From: Reticulitermes speratus | Lineage: Eukaryota > Arthropoda > Insecta > Blattodea > Rhinotermitidae | DNA: 64,000 nt | Reading direction: 5' to 3' | Assembly: GCA_021186555.1 (NCBI GenBank) | Contig: JAJKFL010000005.1 | Location: forward strand, 20,152,635 to 20,216,634 | Shown here: in pieces, positions 42,405 to 54,205 of the stretch | Position numbering within the stretch: position 1 is the first letter of the stretch | Layout: every line of letters starts with the position of its first letter | Made by a program: the position numbers and the translations under genes | Notes under the pieces: model-generated | Seen by the model: only the letters and a program-made list of their open reading frames with translations | Told to the model about the DNA's origin: nothing | Databases searched by the model: none

Positions 42405-43526
42405 ATGAAGGGTGAGAAAGTAATGATCGTGCCGGGGACTGCCGACGGTTTCAGAGCCACAGTCAGTGCCCTCCGATCCCTTGATGGGAGCAAGGGTGTG
42501 ACTTTTCACACTTTCTCTCTCCCAGAGGATCGTTGTGTACATCTGCTGGTGAAAAACCTCGGCAGGCAGATGCCTGAGAGCGTCGTCCGGGAGGAACTTG
42601 AGGCCCTGGGAATCCGTGTCCAGGGCGTCATGCAGCTCCGCTCTGGGCGCCGCGATCAGGACGCTACGCGCGATTGACCTCGGACTCCACATTTTTTGGT
42701 GTCGGTGGCTAGAGGCCCAGACGTTCAGAAGGTGCGATCCCTGTCTGAACTCTGCGGCTTAAGAGTCTCTGTGGAGACGTACGTGGCCCCCAAGGCCACG
42801 CTTCAATGTAAGCGCTGCACACGCTTCGGCCACACGCAGCGTAACTGCGGATACACACCCCGGTGTGTTGCCTGTGGTGAGCCACACCACTCCGGGGAGT
42901 GCTCTACCCCAAGGCAGCAGCTTAATTGCTGCAGCTGCGGGGGTAACCACACAGCAAACTACCGGGGCTGTGCAAAGTGGAAGGAAGCTAAGGCTGCGCT
43001 TGCAAAGCGGACGCCAGCTCCTCGCGTCCTCACGAACGGTGCAACCGGTCGCTCGGCTTCAGTGCAAGCGACCTGCGCCGAGCCTTCTGCAAAGCAGAAG
43101 AGCTTAGGCCCTGAATGGTCTCATGTGGTGCGAGGGGAGCAGGTAGTGAAGCTCACCACCCCATCCCAACCTGAACCCACCCTCAAGCCGGCCGCGGACC
43201 CTAAACAGGGCAAAGCGTCCGCAAGCAGGAAAGAGGGTAAGGCTGCCCAACCTGCCGTTGAGGCCCCTCAACAGGTCCCAATGAAGAAAAAGGCGATGAC
43301 TGGTAAATCATCGTCTCCACCTAATCCTGCTTCCATTCCACCTCCCAACCAGTCACCAATCGAGGAGATATCTGATCTGCTCGACAACCTACCCGTAAAC
43401 GCGTGTGTGGAGCTGACACGGCGGCTCCTCACAGCGGTACCCACCCTCCCTTCACGTGCAGCAAGCTCGCGGGCTGTCCTGAAAATTGTTATCCTATTTG
43501 TAGCCGAGTATGGCAGCACACACTAA
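42405..43526 (+). pseudogene. LINE ORF1 (gag-like) with PRE_C2HC region and three zinc knuckles
   Basis: The first part (42,405-42,677) encodes VHLLVKNLGRQMPESVVRE and LEALGIRVQGVMQLRSGR, the arrangement that precedes the zinc knuckles in Jockey-type ORF1 proteins. The second part (42,696-43,526) encodes KATLQCKRCTRFGHTQRNC, CVACGEPHHSGEC and CCSCGGNHTANYRGC, three CCHC knuckles, followed by a Pro/Lys/Ala-rich tail. ORF1 proteins bind LINE RNA. The two parts are in different frames, separated by a stop near 42,677, so this copy is damaged. It overlaps the ORF2 start by 17 bases. Confidence 0.85.
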
Positions 43527-43711
43527 GGCACAAAGTACGAAGGCACTAGGGCTGGCCTGCTGGAACGCGGATGGCGTGCGCGGCAGAAAGATGGAGCTGG
43601 ATCAATTCCTTGGTAAACACGAGGTTGATATATGCCTTCTGACTGAAACCCATCTCAGATCAGGGCAAGTCTTTCAGCTCGCAAACTATGTTTGCCACCG
43701 TACAGACCGGC
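43510..43711 (+). pseudogene. LINE ORF2 endonuclease, N-terminal remnant
   Basis: The frame starts MAAHTKAQSTKALGLACWNA, then DGVRGRKMELDQFLGKHEVD and ICLLTETHLRSGQ, the usual start of the AP-like endonuclease (WNADG and TETHL motifs). After NYVCHRTDR the frame enters an unrelated repeat, so only about 67 residues are LINE-derived. Confidence 0.85.
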
Positions 43712-43982
43712 CTAGGCGGGAGTGGACAGCGAGCAGAAGACGATCTGGCACCAAACGATGGAGCGCTCAGCGTAGGCGAATCTCAGCATTCGCCCACCAC
43801 CAGGCAATAGGGGTTTATTCGTGTTTCAGGGAAGGGCGAAATGATCTCGGTTGGAGCAGCAGGGAACATACTCCGAATGCCGGGCCCGCACGGCAAGTAT
43901 GTCCTACTAACACTTAATATATTCGGAAGCAGCCTTAGGTTTGTTCCCACTGCAACGCGCGGGCAACACTTGAAAAACTTTC
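43712..43982. repeat. 280-bp module R1, copy 1
   Basis: This segment, from GGCGGGAGTGGACAGCGAGC, matches 46,058-46,335 at most positions, sharing GATCTGGCACCAAACGATGG, CACCACCAGGCAATA and ATGATCTCGGTTGGAGCAGC. It has no known function. Confidence 0.8.
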
Positions 43983-44165
43983 CGAGGCAGTTATATCCTC
44001 CTACCACGAGCCAGCAACACATTGAAAATATTCCGAGCCAGGTATGTCCTCCTACCACGAGCCGGTATCTCTTTGAAAATATTCAGATGCAGGTATGTCC
44101 TCCTACCACTAGCCGGCAACACGAAAATATTCAGATGCTAGAATGTCCTCCTACCACTAGCCGGG
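43983..44165. repeat. 51-bp minisatellite, block 1 (about 3.5 units)
   Basis: Units of the form GTATGTCCTCCTACCAC, GAGCCGGCAACA, TTGAAAATATTC. One unit is shortened by about 9 bases (GCCGGCAACACGAAAAT). It is followed directly by module R2. Confidence 0.85.
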
Positions 44166-44650
44166 ATGAGTCTCAACAGATCGCAGCGTGGAAACTGCTC
44201 TACCGAGTACAATCACACAATCAGACGCAAGGCTCCTCTGACGATGGCCGTACGTTCGCGGCAGAGGCCGGCCGGGCCCCGGTCCCTCCCTGCATACCAG
44301 GCCGTGGGTGCACGAGCAACCCCGCGGCCTCGGTTGAGACGTGTCAGAACCTATATTGAGGGGGACACTCGCACGCTAGCACGACCACTCCGGACGCTGT
44401 CACAGCTCGAACCGAGGATCCCGCAGCTGCCTCGGTCCGGGCAGCGGGCTCTGGATACGCGAGTGCAAGAGTGGCACAAGTGACGCGAGGGAGTTTGAGT
44501 GCAAACATTCCCGCAAGTCTGCGATCCGCCGTTGTCTGATTGGCCGTGACAGGCAGGGAGCGGCGTACTGCAGTCGTGGCGGGTGGTTCCGACGCTTCGT
44601 GCTCCCTATCGGGGGAGGGATACTCTTATAACAGTATAGAAGGTGAATGA
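44166..44650. repeat. 485-bp module R2, copy 1
   Basis: It matches 45,178-45,665 along its length, e.g. CAACAGATCGCAGCGTGG, GGCTCCTCTGACGATGGCCG, CATACCAGGCCGTGGGTG, CCTATATTGAGGGGG and GTGGCACAAGTGACGCGAGG. Differences are scattered, about one in ten bases. It is GC-rich and no gene is recognised. Confidence 0.85.
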
Positions 44651-44699
44651 AAAAATTCGTGGCTTGTGTATGGGGACACAACAGCAATCGCAATTGCAA

Positions 44700-45062
44700 G
44701 CCGGCAACACATTGACAATATTCCGAAGCAGGTATGTCCTCCTACCACGAGCCGGCAACACTTTGAAAATACTCCGAGGCGGGTATGTCCTCCTACCACG
44801 AACCTGCATGTCTTTGAAAATATTCCGAGGCGGGTATGTCCTCCTACCACGTACCTGCATTTCTTTGAAGATATTCCGAGGCGGGTATGTCCTCCTACCA
44901 TGAGCCGGCGTGTCTTTGAAAATATTCCGAGGCGGGTACATCCTCCTACCACTAGCCGGCATCTCTTTGAAAATACTCAGATGGTGGTATGTCCTCCTAC
45001 CACTAGCCGGCAACACGAAAATATTCAGATGCTGGTATATCCTCCTACCACTAGCCGGGATG
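44700..45062. repeat. 51-bp minisatellite, block 2 (about 7 units)
   Basis: Seven units of 51 bases with one of 42. Because 51 is 17 codons and stops are absent, both strands stay open through the block, but stop frames flank it and no start or domain supports coding. Confidence 0.9.
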
Positions 45063-45177
45063 AGTCTCAACAGATCGCAGCGTTGCAACTGCGTGGTCCT
45101 ACTACCACGCGTAGTTTCTGCACACAATCCGAGGTCTCGTCTCTCCGACAAGACTAATCCTCCAAGCGAGGGGATGT

Positions 45178-45665
45178 GTCACAACAGATCGCAGCGTGGC
45201 AACTGCTCTACCCAGTACAATCACGCAATCAGACACAAGGCTCCTCTGACGATGGCCGCACGTTTGCGGCAGAGGGCGGCCCGGGCCACCGGTCCCTCCA
45301 CGCATACCAGGCCGTGGGTGAACGGGCAATCCCGCGGCATCGGTTGAGACCTGTCAGACCCTATATTGAGGGGGGACACTCGTACGCTAGCACGACGCCT
45401 CCGGACGCTGTCACAGCGCGAGCCGACAATTACGCAGCTGCCTCAGTCCGGGCAGCGGGCTTAGGATACGAAAGTGTAAGAGTGGCACAAGTGACGCGAG
45501 GGAGTTTGAGTGCACGATTCCCGCAAGTCTGCAACCCGCCGTAGCCTGATTGACCGTGGCAGGAAGGGAGCGACGGGCTGCAGGTGTGGCGGATTGTGAC
45601 GACGCTTTGTGCTGCCCCTTGGGGGGAGGGATACTCTTAAAACAATACAGGAAGTGATTGATAAA
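45178..45665. repeat. 485-bp module R2, copy 2
   Basis: Second copy of the module at 44,166-44,650. A partial extra copy of its first 30 bases (GATGAGTCTCAACAGATCGC) also ends the minisatellite block at 45,058. Confidence 0.85.
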
Positions 45666-45822
45666 GTCGGTTAAGGTTGTCGGCTTCAGGCGCGATTGAG
45701 AGGGCCGAAGTGCTACTACTACGCACAGTGGCACTGTGCAAAATCGCCATTGTTAGGTTAAGTTAGGACCCCGCCCTAAGGCAAATGTCCGCGACGTTGC
45801 TATAAGAGTGAACAACGTTGCC
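45666..45822. other. Linker between repeat modules
   Basis: Unique-looking sequence with a short TTAGGTTAAGTTAGG run at 45,753-45,767, reminiscent of the insect telomere repeat TTAGG but only three units long. Confidence 0.4.
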
Positions 45823-46052
45823 GGGCGGAGGACTTCCCGCTATTCTCCACTATCTCAGTCTCTCATCCTCCTGAAGTATCAAATAAAACTCGAACCAATT
45901 TGACGGGCGGAGGACTGCCCGGTCTTCTTCACTGTCTCAGTCTCTCGTCCTCCTCAAGTATAAATTGTAACTTGAAACATTTTACGGAGCGAATGACTGC
46001 TCGGTTTCTCCAATATCTCAGTTTCTCGTCCTCCTGAAATATCAAATGAACC
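45823..46052. repeat. Three tandem 82-bp repeats
   Basis: Units begin at about 45,823, 45,905 and 45,986 with GGGCGGAGGACTxCCCG, and share TATCTCAGTCTCTC, TCCTCCTGAAGTATCAAATA. The third unit is most diverged. Unit 1 includes AATAAA. Confidence 0.85.
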
Positions 46053-46057
46053 GTCGT

Positions 46058-46335
46058 GAACATAGGCGGGAGTGGGCAGCGAACAGAGGCCGATCTGGCA
46101 CCAAACGATGGAGCGCTGAACGGAGGAGAGTCTCAGCATTCGTCCACCACCAGGCAATAAGGGTTTATTCGTGTTTCAGGGATCACCGAAATGATCTCGG
46201 TTGGAGCAGCAGGGAACATACCCGGAATGCCGGGCCCGTACGTCCAGTATGTCCTACAAACACGAGACGACAACACTTAAAATATTCGGAAGCAGCTTAA
46301 GGTTGGTTCCACTACAACGCGCGGGCGACACTTGA
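46058..46335. repeat. 280-bp module R1, copy 2
   Basis: Second copy of 43,712-43,982, again followed by the 51-bp minisatellite. Confidence 0.8.
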
Positions 46336-46337
46336 AA

Positions 46338-46585
46338 TACTTTCGAGGCAGTTATATCCTCCTACCACTAGCCGGCAACACATTGAAAATATTCACAGGC
46401 AGGTATGTCTTCCTACCACGAGCCGGCAAAATTTTCAAAATATTCCGAGACAGGGATGTCCTCCTACCACGAGCCTGCATGACTTTGAAAATATTCCGAG
46501 GCGGGTATATCCTCCTACCACGAGGCTCCATATTTTAACAATATTACGAGGCAGGTATGTCCTTCTACAACGAGCCGACATCTCC
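46338..46585. repeat. 51-bp minisatellite, block 3 (about 5 units)
   Basis: Units as in blocks 1 and 2, more diverged. The block passes directly into the 76-bp satellite without a spacer, after CAACGAGCCGACATCTC. Confidence 0.85.
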
Positions 46586-49500
46586 CTGAGCCCACGCCGA
46601 CAAACCGAATAGAGGCGAGGGCAGCGCGCTCAGCTGTCGTGCCAGCCACCACAGTGGCTTGCTGAGCCCAAGCAGACAACGCGAACAGATGCCAGAGCAG
46701 CGCCCTCACTTGTCCTGTCCGCCACCACAGTGGCTGGCTGAGCCCACGACGACCAACCAAACAGAACGAGATCTGCGCAATCACCTGTCGTGCCCGCCAA
46801 CACAGTGGCTGGCTGGGCCCACGCCGACCAAGCGAAAAGAGGCCAGATCAGCGCCCTTACTTGTCGTGCCCGCCAACTCTGTGAATGAGATCACGCCGAC
46901 CAAGCGGTCATAGGTCAGACCAGCTCCCTAAACTGTCGTGCCCACCACATCAGTGGCTGGCTGATCCCACGTCGACCAAGCGAACAGAGGCCAGAGCAGC
47001 GCCGTTTACCTGTCGTAACCGCCAACACAGTGGCTGGCTGAGCCCACGCCGACGAAGCGAACAGAGGCCAGAGCAGCACTCTCAACTGTCATGACCGCCA
47101 CCATAGTGGATGCCTGAGCCCACGCTGACCAAGCGAACAGAGGCCAGAGCAGCGCCCTCACCTGTCGTGACCGCCACCACTCTGGCTGGCTGAGCCCAAG
47201 CCGACCGAGGGAAAAAAGCTACAGCAGCGCCCTCAACTGTCGTTTCCCAGCACTACAGAGGCTGGCTGAGCCCATGCCGACAAAACGAAAAGAGGCCAGA
47301 GCAGCGCCATCATTTCTCGTTCCCGCCTCCACAGTGGCTGGCTGAGAACACGCCTCCTCACCTGTCGTGCACGCCAAATCTGTGACTGTCTGAGCGCATG
47401 CCGACCAACCGAATAGAGGCCAGAGCAGCGCCCTCACCTGACGTGACCGCCAACTGTGTTACTGTCTAACCACACGCCGAACAAGCGATCAGAGGCCAGA
47501 GAAGCGCTCTCACCTGTCGTGTCCGCCACCACTCTGGCTGGCTGAGCCCACGCGGACCGAGGGAACAAAGGCCAGAGCAGCGCCCTCAACTGTCGTTCCC
47601 ACCACCACACAGGCTGGCTGGGCCCACGCCGACCAAGCTAACAGATGCCAGATTAGCGCCCTCAACCGTCGTACCGTTCACCATATTGCCTGGCTGAACC
47701 CACGACGAACAAGCGTACAGACGATAGAGCAACGCCTTCACATGTCTTGCCCGCTAGCACAGTGTCTGGCTGAGGCCACCACGACCAAGCGAACAGAGGC
47801 CAGAGCAGCGCACTCACCTGTCGTGCTCACCACCACATTCGCTAGCAGAGCCCATGTCAACCAATCAAAAAGAGCCCAGATCAGCGCCCACACCTCTCGT
47901 GCCCGCCAACTCAGTGGCCGGCTGAGCACACACCTACCGAGCGTCTAGAGGTCAGATCAGCGCCCTCACCTTTCGTGCCCGCCACCCCAATGGCTCGATG
48001 AACCCAGGCCAAAAATGTTAACATATGCCAGAGCAACGCACTCACCTCACTCACCACCAAAATGGCTGGTTGGGCCAACGCCGAACAAACGAACAGAGGA
48101 CAGAGCAACACCCACATCTGTCGTGCCCCACACCACAGTGCCTGGCTGAGCTCACGCCGACTCATCAACCAGAATCCAGAGCAGCACCCTCACCTGTCGT
48201 GTCCGTCACCACTGTGGCTGGCTGATCCCACCTCGACAGAGCGAACAGAAGCCAAAGAAGCGCCCTCACCTGACGTAACCGCCATCACAGTGGCTGGCCG
48301 AGCCCACACCAACCTAAGAGTGGCAACAGCAGCCCTCTCACCTGTAGTCCCCGCCACCCCCGTAGCTGAATGAGAACAAGCCGACCAAGCGAACAGAGGT
48401 AGAGCAACACCCTATTCTGTCGTGCCCGCCACCACAACTAAGCGAACAGAGTCCAGGGCAGCGCCCCCGACTGTCGTCTCCGCCACCACAGTGGCTGCCT
48501 GAGCCCACACCGACAGAGTGATCAGAGGCCAGAGCAGCGCTATCAAATATTGTGCCCACCACCACAGGGGCTGTCTGATCCTACGACGACCAAGCGATTA
48601 GCGTCCAGAGCAGCGCCCTCATATTTCGCGCCCGCCACCACAGTGTCTTGCTGTTACCACGCCGACGAAGCAAAGATACCACAGCAGAGCCCTCACCTGT
48701 CGCGCCCGCCAACATAGTGGCTGGCTGATCCCACGCGGACCAAGCGAACAGAGGCCAGAACAGCGCCCTCACCTGCCGTGCGAGCCATTACAGTGCCTCG
48801 CTGAGCTCACACCAGCCAAGCGAACAGAGGCCAGACCAGCGCCCTCAACTGTCGTGCCCGCCAAAATATGTCTGGCTGAGCCCTGCCGAAAGAGCGAACA
48901 GAGGCCGTAACAGCACCCTACCTTGTCGTGGCCGCCACCGAGGCTTGCTAAGCCCACGCCGACAGACCGAACAGAGGCCAGATCATCGACCACAGCTCTC
49001 GTGCCTGCCACAACAATGTCTTCTGAGCCCACGCCGAACAATCGAACAGAGGCCAGAAAACCGCCATCATCTCTCGTGCCCGCCAACACAGTGGCTGGGT
49101 GAGCCCAAGCCGAACATGCGAACAGAGATCATAGCAGCGTCCTCACCTGTCGTGCCCGCCACCACAATTGCTGGTAGAGACCTCGGCGACCAAACGATCA
49201 GAGGCCAGAGCAGCGCACTCAACTCTTGTGCTCGTCAACACAGTGGCTGGCTGATCCTACGCCGACCGAGCGAACAGAGATCTGAGCAGAGCCCTCACCA
49301 CTCTAGCCCGCCAACACAGTGACTTGCTCATTCCACACAGACCAAGCGAAGAGGCCAGAGCAGCGCCCTCACCTCTTGCGCCAGCCAACAAAGTGGCTGG
49401 CTGATACCACGCCAAACAAGCGAACAGAGGCCAGATCAGCGTTCTCACCTGTCGTGCCCGTCACCACCGTGACTGACTGAGCCCACGCCGAACTAGCAAT

Positions 49501-52500
49501 CAGAGGCCACAGTAGCGCCCTCACATATAGTGCCCGCCAACATAGTGGAAGATTAAGCACACGACGACAAAACTAACAGTGTCCACACCAGAGTCCTCAA
49601 CTTTCTTGCCCGCCACCACAGTGGCTTGTTGAGCCCACGCAGATAGAGCGACCAAGGCCACAGCAAAGCCCCCACCTGTCGCGTCCGCCAACAAAGTTGC
49701 TAGCTGAGCCCACGCTGATCAAACGAACAGAGGCCAGAAAAGCGCCCTCACCTGACGTGCCCGCCACCACAGTGGTTGGCTGAGTCCTTGCCGACCATAC
49801 GAACACAGGGCAGATCAGCGCCCTCAACTGTCGTGCCCGCCAACACATTGACTGGCTGATCCCACGCCGACAAAGCGTACAGAAGCCAGGAGAAAGCCCT
49901 CAACAGACGTGGCCGCCACCACAGTGACTTTCTGTAACCACGACAACCAAGCGAACAGAGGTCAGAACAGCGCCCTCACCTGTCGTGCTCGCCACCACAG
50001 TGGCTCGATGAGCCCCACGCCTACCAACGAACAGAGGCCAGAGCAACACCCTCAACTGTTGTGCTCCCCACCACAGTGGATGGCTGAGCCCACGCCAACA
50101 GAGCGAAAAGAGGCAACAGAATCGCACTCACTTGTTGTGCCCGCCACCACAGTTGCAGGCTGAGCCTATGACGACCGAAAGAACAGAGGCCAGACCAGCG
50201 CCCTCGACTGTCGTGCCCTCCATTACAGTGACTGGCTGAAACCACACCGTCAGAGCTAAGAGAGGCCACAGCAGCGCCATCACCTGTCGTGTCCGCCAGC
50301 ACATTGGCTGTCTGAGCTCACGCCGACCAAGCGAACAGAGACTAGATAAGCGCCCAAACCTAACGTGCTCACAAACACAGTGTTTGGCTGAGACCACGCC
50401 GACCAAGCAAACAGAGGCCAGAGAAGCGCCATCAAATGCCGTGACCGCCACCACAGTAGTTGACTGTGCCCACGCCGACCTAGCGAATGGAGACCAGACA
50501 AGCGCTCTCACCTCTCGTGCCCGCCACTAAAGAGGCTGGCGGATCCCAGGCCGACCAACCGAACACAGGCCAGAGCAGCGCCCTAAAATATCGTGCCCGC
50601 CAACACAGAGGCTGGCTAAGCCCACGCAGAATGAGCGAACAGATGCCAGAGCAGCGCCCTACCTGTGCCCTCGCCGAACAAGCAGTTAGAGGCCAGTGCA
50701 ACGCCCTCACCCCTCTTGGCCGCCACCACAGTCGATTTCTGATCCCACGTCGACCAAGCGAAGAGGCCTGAGAAGCGCCCTCATTTTTCGTGCCCGCCAA
50801 CATAGTGGCTGGCTGATCCTACGCCTACCAAGGGAACAGAGGCCAGAAATGCGCCCTCAATTATCATGCCAGCAAAAACAGTGATTGATTGATGCCACGG
50901 TGACCAAACGAACAGAGGCCTGAGCAGCTCCCTCACTTAGCATTCCCGCCTCCACAGTGGCTGGCTAAGCCCACGACGACAGAACGATCAGAGACCAGGA
51001 TATTGCCCTCACCTGACATGCCAGCTACCACAGTGGCTTGCTGAGCCGACAAAGCGAACACAGGCCATTGCAGCGCCCTCACCTGTAGTGCCCGCCAACA
51101 CAGTGGCTGGCTGAGCCCTCGCTGACCAAGCTAACAGAGGCCAGTCGAGCGCCCACACCTGGTGTGCCCGCCACCACAGTGAATGTCTGAGCCCACGCCG
51201 AAGAAATGAACAGAGGCTAGAGCAGCGCCCTCAACTGTCGTGCACACCATCATAGTGGCTGGCTGGGCACAGGCCGCCCAAGCGAACAAAGGCCAGAACA
51301 GCTTCATCACCTGTCGTGCCCCCAACCACAGAGGCTATCTGAGCCCACGCCGAACAATCGACCAGAGGCAAGAGCAGCGCCCTCACCACTCGAGACCGCC
51401 ACCGCAGTGGCTGCCTCAGCCCACTCCCACCAAGCGAACAGAGGCCAGATCTGCGCCCTCAACTGTCGTGCCCGCAACCACTGTGGCTGGATGGTCCCAC
51501 GCCAACCAAGAGAACCGAGGCCAGATCACCGCCCTCAAATGTCTTGCCCGCCAACACAGTGGCTCTCTGGGCCGACGGTGCCAAAGCGAACAGAGGCCAT
51601 ACCAGCGCCCTCACCTGTCGTTCAAGCCACCACAGTAGCTGGCTAAACCAACGACGATCAAGCGATCAGAGGCCAGAGCAGTACCTTCACGCATCATGCC
51701 CGCCACCAAATTACCTGGCTGAACCCAGGCCGACCAAGAGAACAGAGGCCAGAGCAACACCCCCAAAAGTCGTGTCCCCCACCACAGTGGCTGCTGAACC
51801 AACGCCGACCGAGCAAATTGAGGCCAGAGCAGCGCCCTTACCTATCATGCCCGACACTGAAGTTGCTGGCTGAGCCCACGACGACAGAACGATTAGAGGC
51901 CAGAGCAGTGCCCTTATATTTAGTGCACGCCACCAGTGTGTGGCTGCGCCCACGCCGACCGAGCGAACAGAGGCGGAGCAGCGCCTACATCTGTCGCGCC
52001 CGCCACAATGGTGGCTGGCTGAGCCCACGCCGATTGAGCGAACTCGGCCAAAGCAGCGCCCTCGCCTGTCGTGTCCACCACAATGGTTGGATTAGCCCAC
52101 GCTTAACGAGCGAACTGATTCCAGAGCAGCGCCATCCCATGTCGTGCCTGCCAAAACAGTGAATGGCTAAGCCCACGCCGACCGGACGAACATACGCCAG
52201 AACAGCCGCCACAGCTGTCGTGCACGGCTCAACATTTGCTGGTTAAGCCGACGCCGATCGAGCGAACAGAGTCCAGATCAGGGCCCTGTCCGCCAACACA
52301 TTGGATATATGAGCTTACGCCGACCAAGGGAACACAGGACAGAGCAGCGCCCTCACCTTTCTTGCCCGCCACCACATTGGCTGGCTAAGCCACCACCTAA
52401 CGAGCGAACAGAAGCCGGGAGCAGCGCCCTCTCCTGTCTTACACGCCACCACAGTGGCTGGCTGAATCCACGCCGACCAAGCGAAAAGAGACCACAGCAG

Positions 52501-54205
52501 CTCCATCTCGTGTCGTTCCCGCCACCACAGTGGCTTGCTGAACCCACGCCGACCAAGGGATCAGAGGCCAGAGCAGCGACCTCACATGTCGTGCCCACCA
52601 CCACAGTGGATTACTGAACCCAAGCAGATCAAGCGAACAGAGGCAAGATCAGCGGCCTCACCTGTCTTGCCCGCCACCACTGTGGGTGGCTGAGCCCACG
52701 CCGACCGAGCGAACAGAGTCCAGAGCAGCGCCCTCTCCTGTCGTGCCCCCCAACACAGGGGTGCCTGAGCCCACGCACAACGAGCGAGCAGAGGCCAGAG
52801 CAGAGTCCTCACATGTCGTGGCCGCCACCACAGTGGCTGGTTGAGCCCATGCCGACCGAGCGAACAGGGTCCAGAACAGCGAACTCACCGGGGCTCAGCC
52901 AGCCACCAAAGTGGTTGGCTGAGCCCACGCCGACCCAGCGAACAGAGGGCAGAACATCGCCTTCCCCTGTCGTGCACACCACCACAGTGGCTGGCTTAGA
53001 ACTCGCCGAACAAGCGAAAGAGGCCAGGGCAACGCCCTCACCTGTTGCGCCCGCCAGCACAGTGGCTTGCTGAGCCCACTCCGAACGAGGAACAGAGTCC
53101 GGAGTAGCGCCCTCATATGTCGTGCCCGCCACACCATTGGCTGACTAAGCCCACGCCGACCGAGCGAACACAGGCCAGATCAGCGCCCTCAACTTACGTG
53201 CCTATCAACACAGAGGCTTGCTGAACCCACGCCGAGTAAGGGAACTGAAGCCAGTGCAGCGCCCTCAACTGTCGTGCCCGACACAACAGTGGCTGACTGA
53301 TCCAACGCCGACCAAGTGAACAGAGGTCACAGGAGCGCCCTCACATTTCTAGCCTGCACCACAGTTTCTGGCTATTCCCTCGCCGAACAAGCGAACAGAT
53401 GCGATAGCAGCGCCATCACCTGTCATTTCCGCCTCCACAGTGGCTGGCTGAGCCCACGCCGTCCAAGCGAACAGAGGCCAGAGCAGCGCCCTCAACTGTC
53501 GCGCCCGCCAAATTTCTGACAGTATGAGCCCTCGCGGACCAAGCAGTCAGAGTCCAGTGCAACGCCCTCGCCTCTCTTAGCTGCCACCACATGGACTGCC
53601 TGAGCCCACGCCGACCAAATGAACAGAGGCCATAGCTGCGTACTTAACTGTCGTGCTCTCCACCACAGTCGCTGGCTGGGCACTGCCCGACCAAGCGAAG
53701 AGGCCAGAGCAGCGCCCTCATTTATCGTGCCCACCAACATAGTGACTGACTGAGCCCACGCCGAAGATGCGAACAGAGGTATGAGCAGCTCCCTCACCTA
53801 TCACGCCCGCCACCACAGTGGCTGGTTAAGCCCACGACGACTGAACGAACAGTGACCAGACCAGCGCCCTCACCTGTCTTGCCAGCCAACACAGTGGCTT
53901 GCTGAGCCCACGCGGACAGAGCGATCAGAGGCCACAGCAGCGAACTCAACCTTCGTGCCCACAAACACAGTGGCTGTCTGAGCCCACGCCGACCAAAGAA
54001 CAGAGGCCAGAGAAGCGCCCTCATCTGACGTGCCCGCCACCACAGTGGCTGGCTGAGACCACGACCACAAAGAGAACAGAGGCCAGAGCGGCGCCTTCAC
54101 CTGTCATGCCAGCTACCACAATGGCTGGCTGATCCCACGCCGACCAAGCGAACACAGGCCAGTGCTTCGACCGCACCTGTCGTGCCCGCCAAACAGTGAC
54201 TGCCT
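46586..54205 (+). repeat. 76-bp satellite array, about 100 tandem copies
   Basis: The unit is 76 bases, seen for example from starts of GCCCACGC at 47,042, 47,118 and 47,194. A consensus by eye is GCCCACGCCGACCAAGCGAA, CAGAGGCCAGAGCAGCGCCC, TCACCTGTCGTGCCCGCCAC, CACAGTGGCTGGCTGA. It contains the dyad GCCAC-CACA-GTGGC. Copies differ by roughly 10-20 percent. Some copies are shortened. It is strongly GC-rich and CpG-containing against an AT-rich background. Since 76 is not a multiple of three, each frame meets a stop about every 228 bases, which creates many false frames of 60-76 codons on both strands. Confidence 0.95.

Larger units (their letters stand above)
41930..43711 (+). mobile_element. 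5' half of a Jockey-type LINE, truncated on its 3' side
   Basis: The element has a tandem-repeated 5' UTR (41,979-42,205), an ORF1 with a nucleic-acid binding domain (42,405-43,526), and the beginning of the ORF2 endonuclease (43,510 on). It stops abruptly near 43,711, after NYVCHRTDR, where the endonuclease should continue. LINE copies are normally cut at the 5' end; losing the 3' half instead points to a later rearrangement or to a repeat-array junction. The GC content is higher than in the DNA to its left. Confidence 0.8.

Noticed and set aside
44643-45157. 163-codon plus and 181-codon minus frames over the 51-bp minisatellite as repeat-protein genes
   Set aside because: A stop-free 51-base unit opens several frames by chance. 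No upstream exon, start context or conserved flank supports coding.
46586-54205. Dozens of open frames of 60-130 codons on both strands in the satellite, some with hydrophobic starts such as MRALLWPLFAWSAWAQP
   Set aside because: They repeat every three satellite units, because 76 is not a multiple of three, and occur in all frames. The signal-peptide look is a by-product of the repeat sequence.
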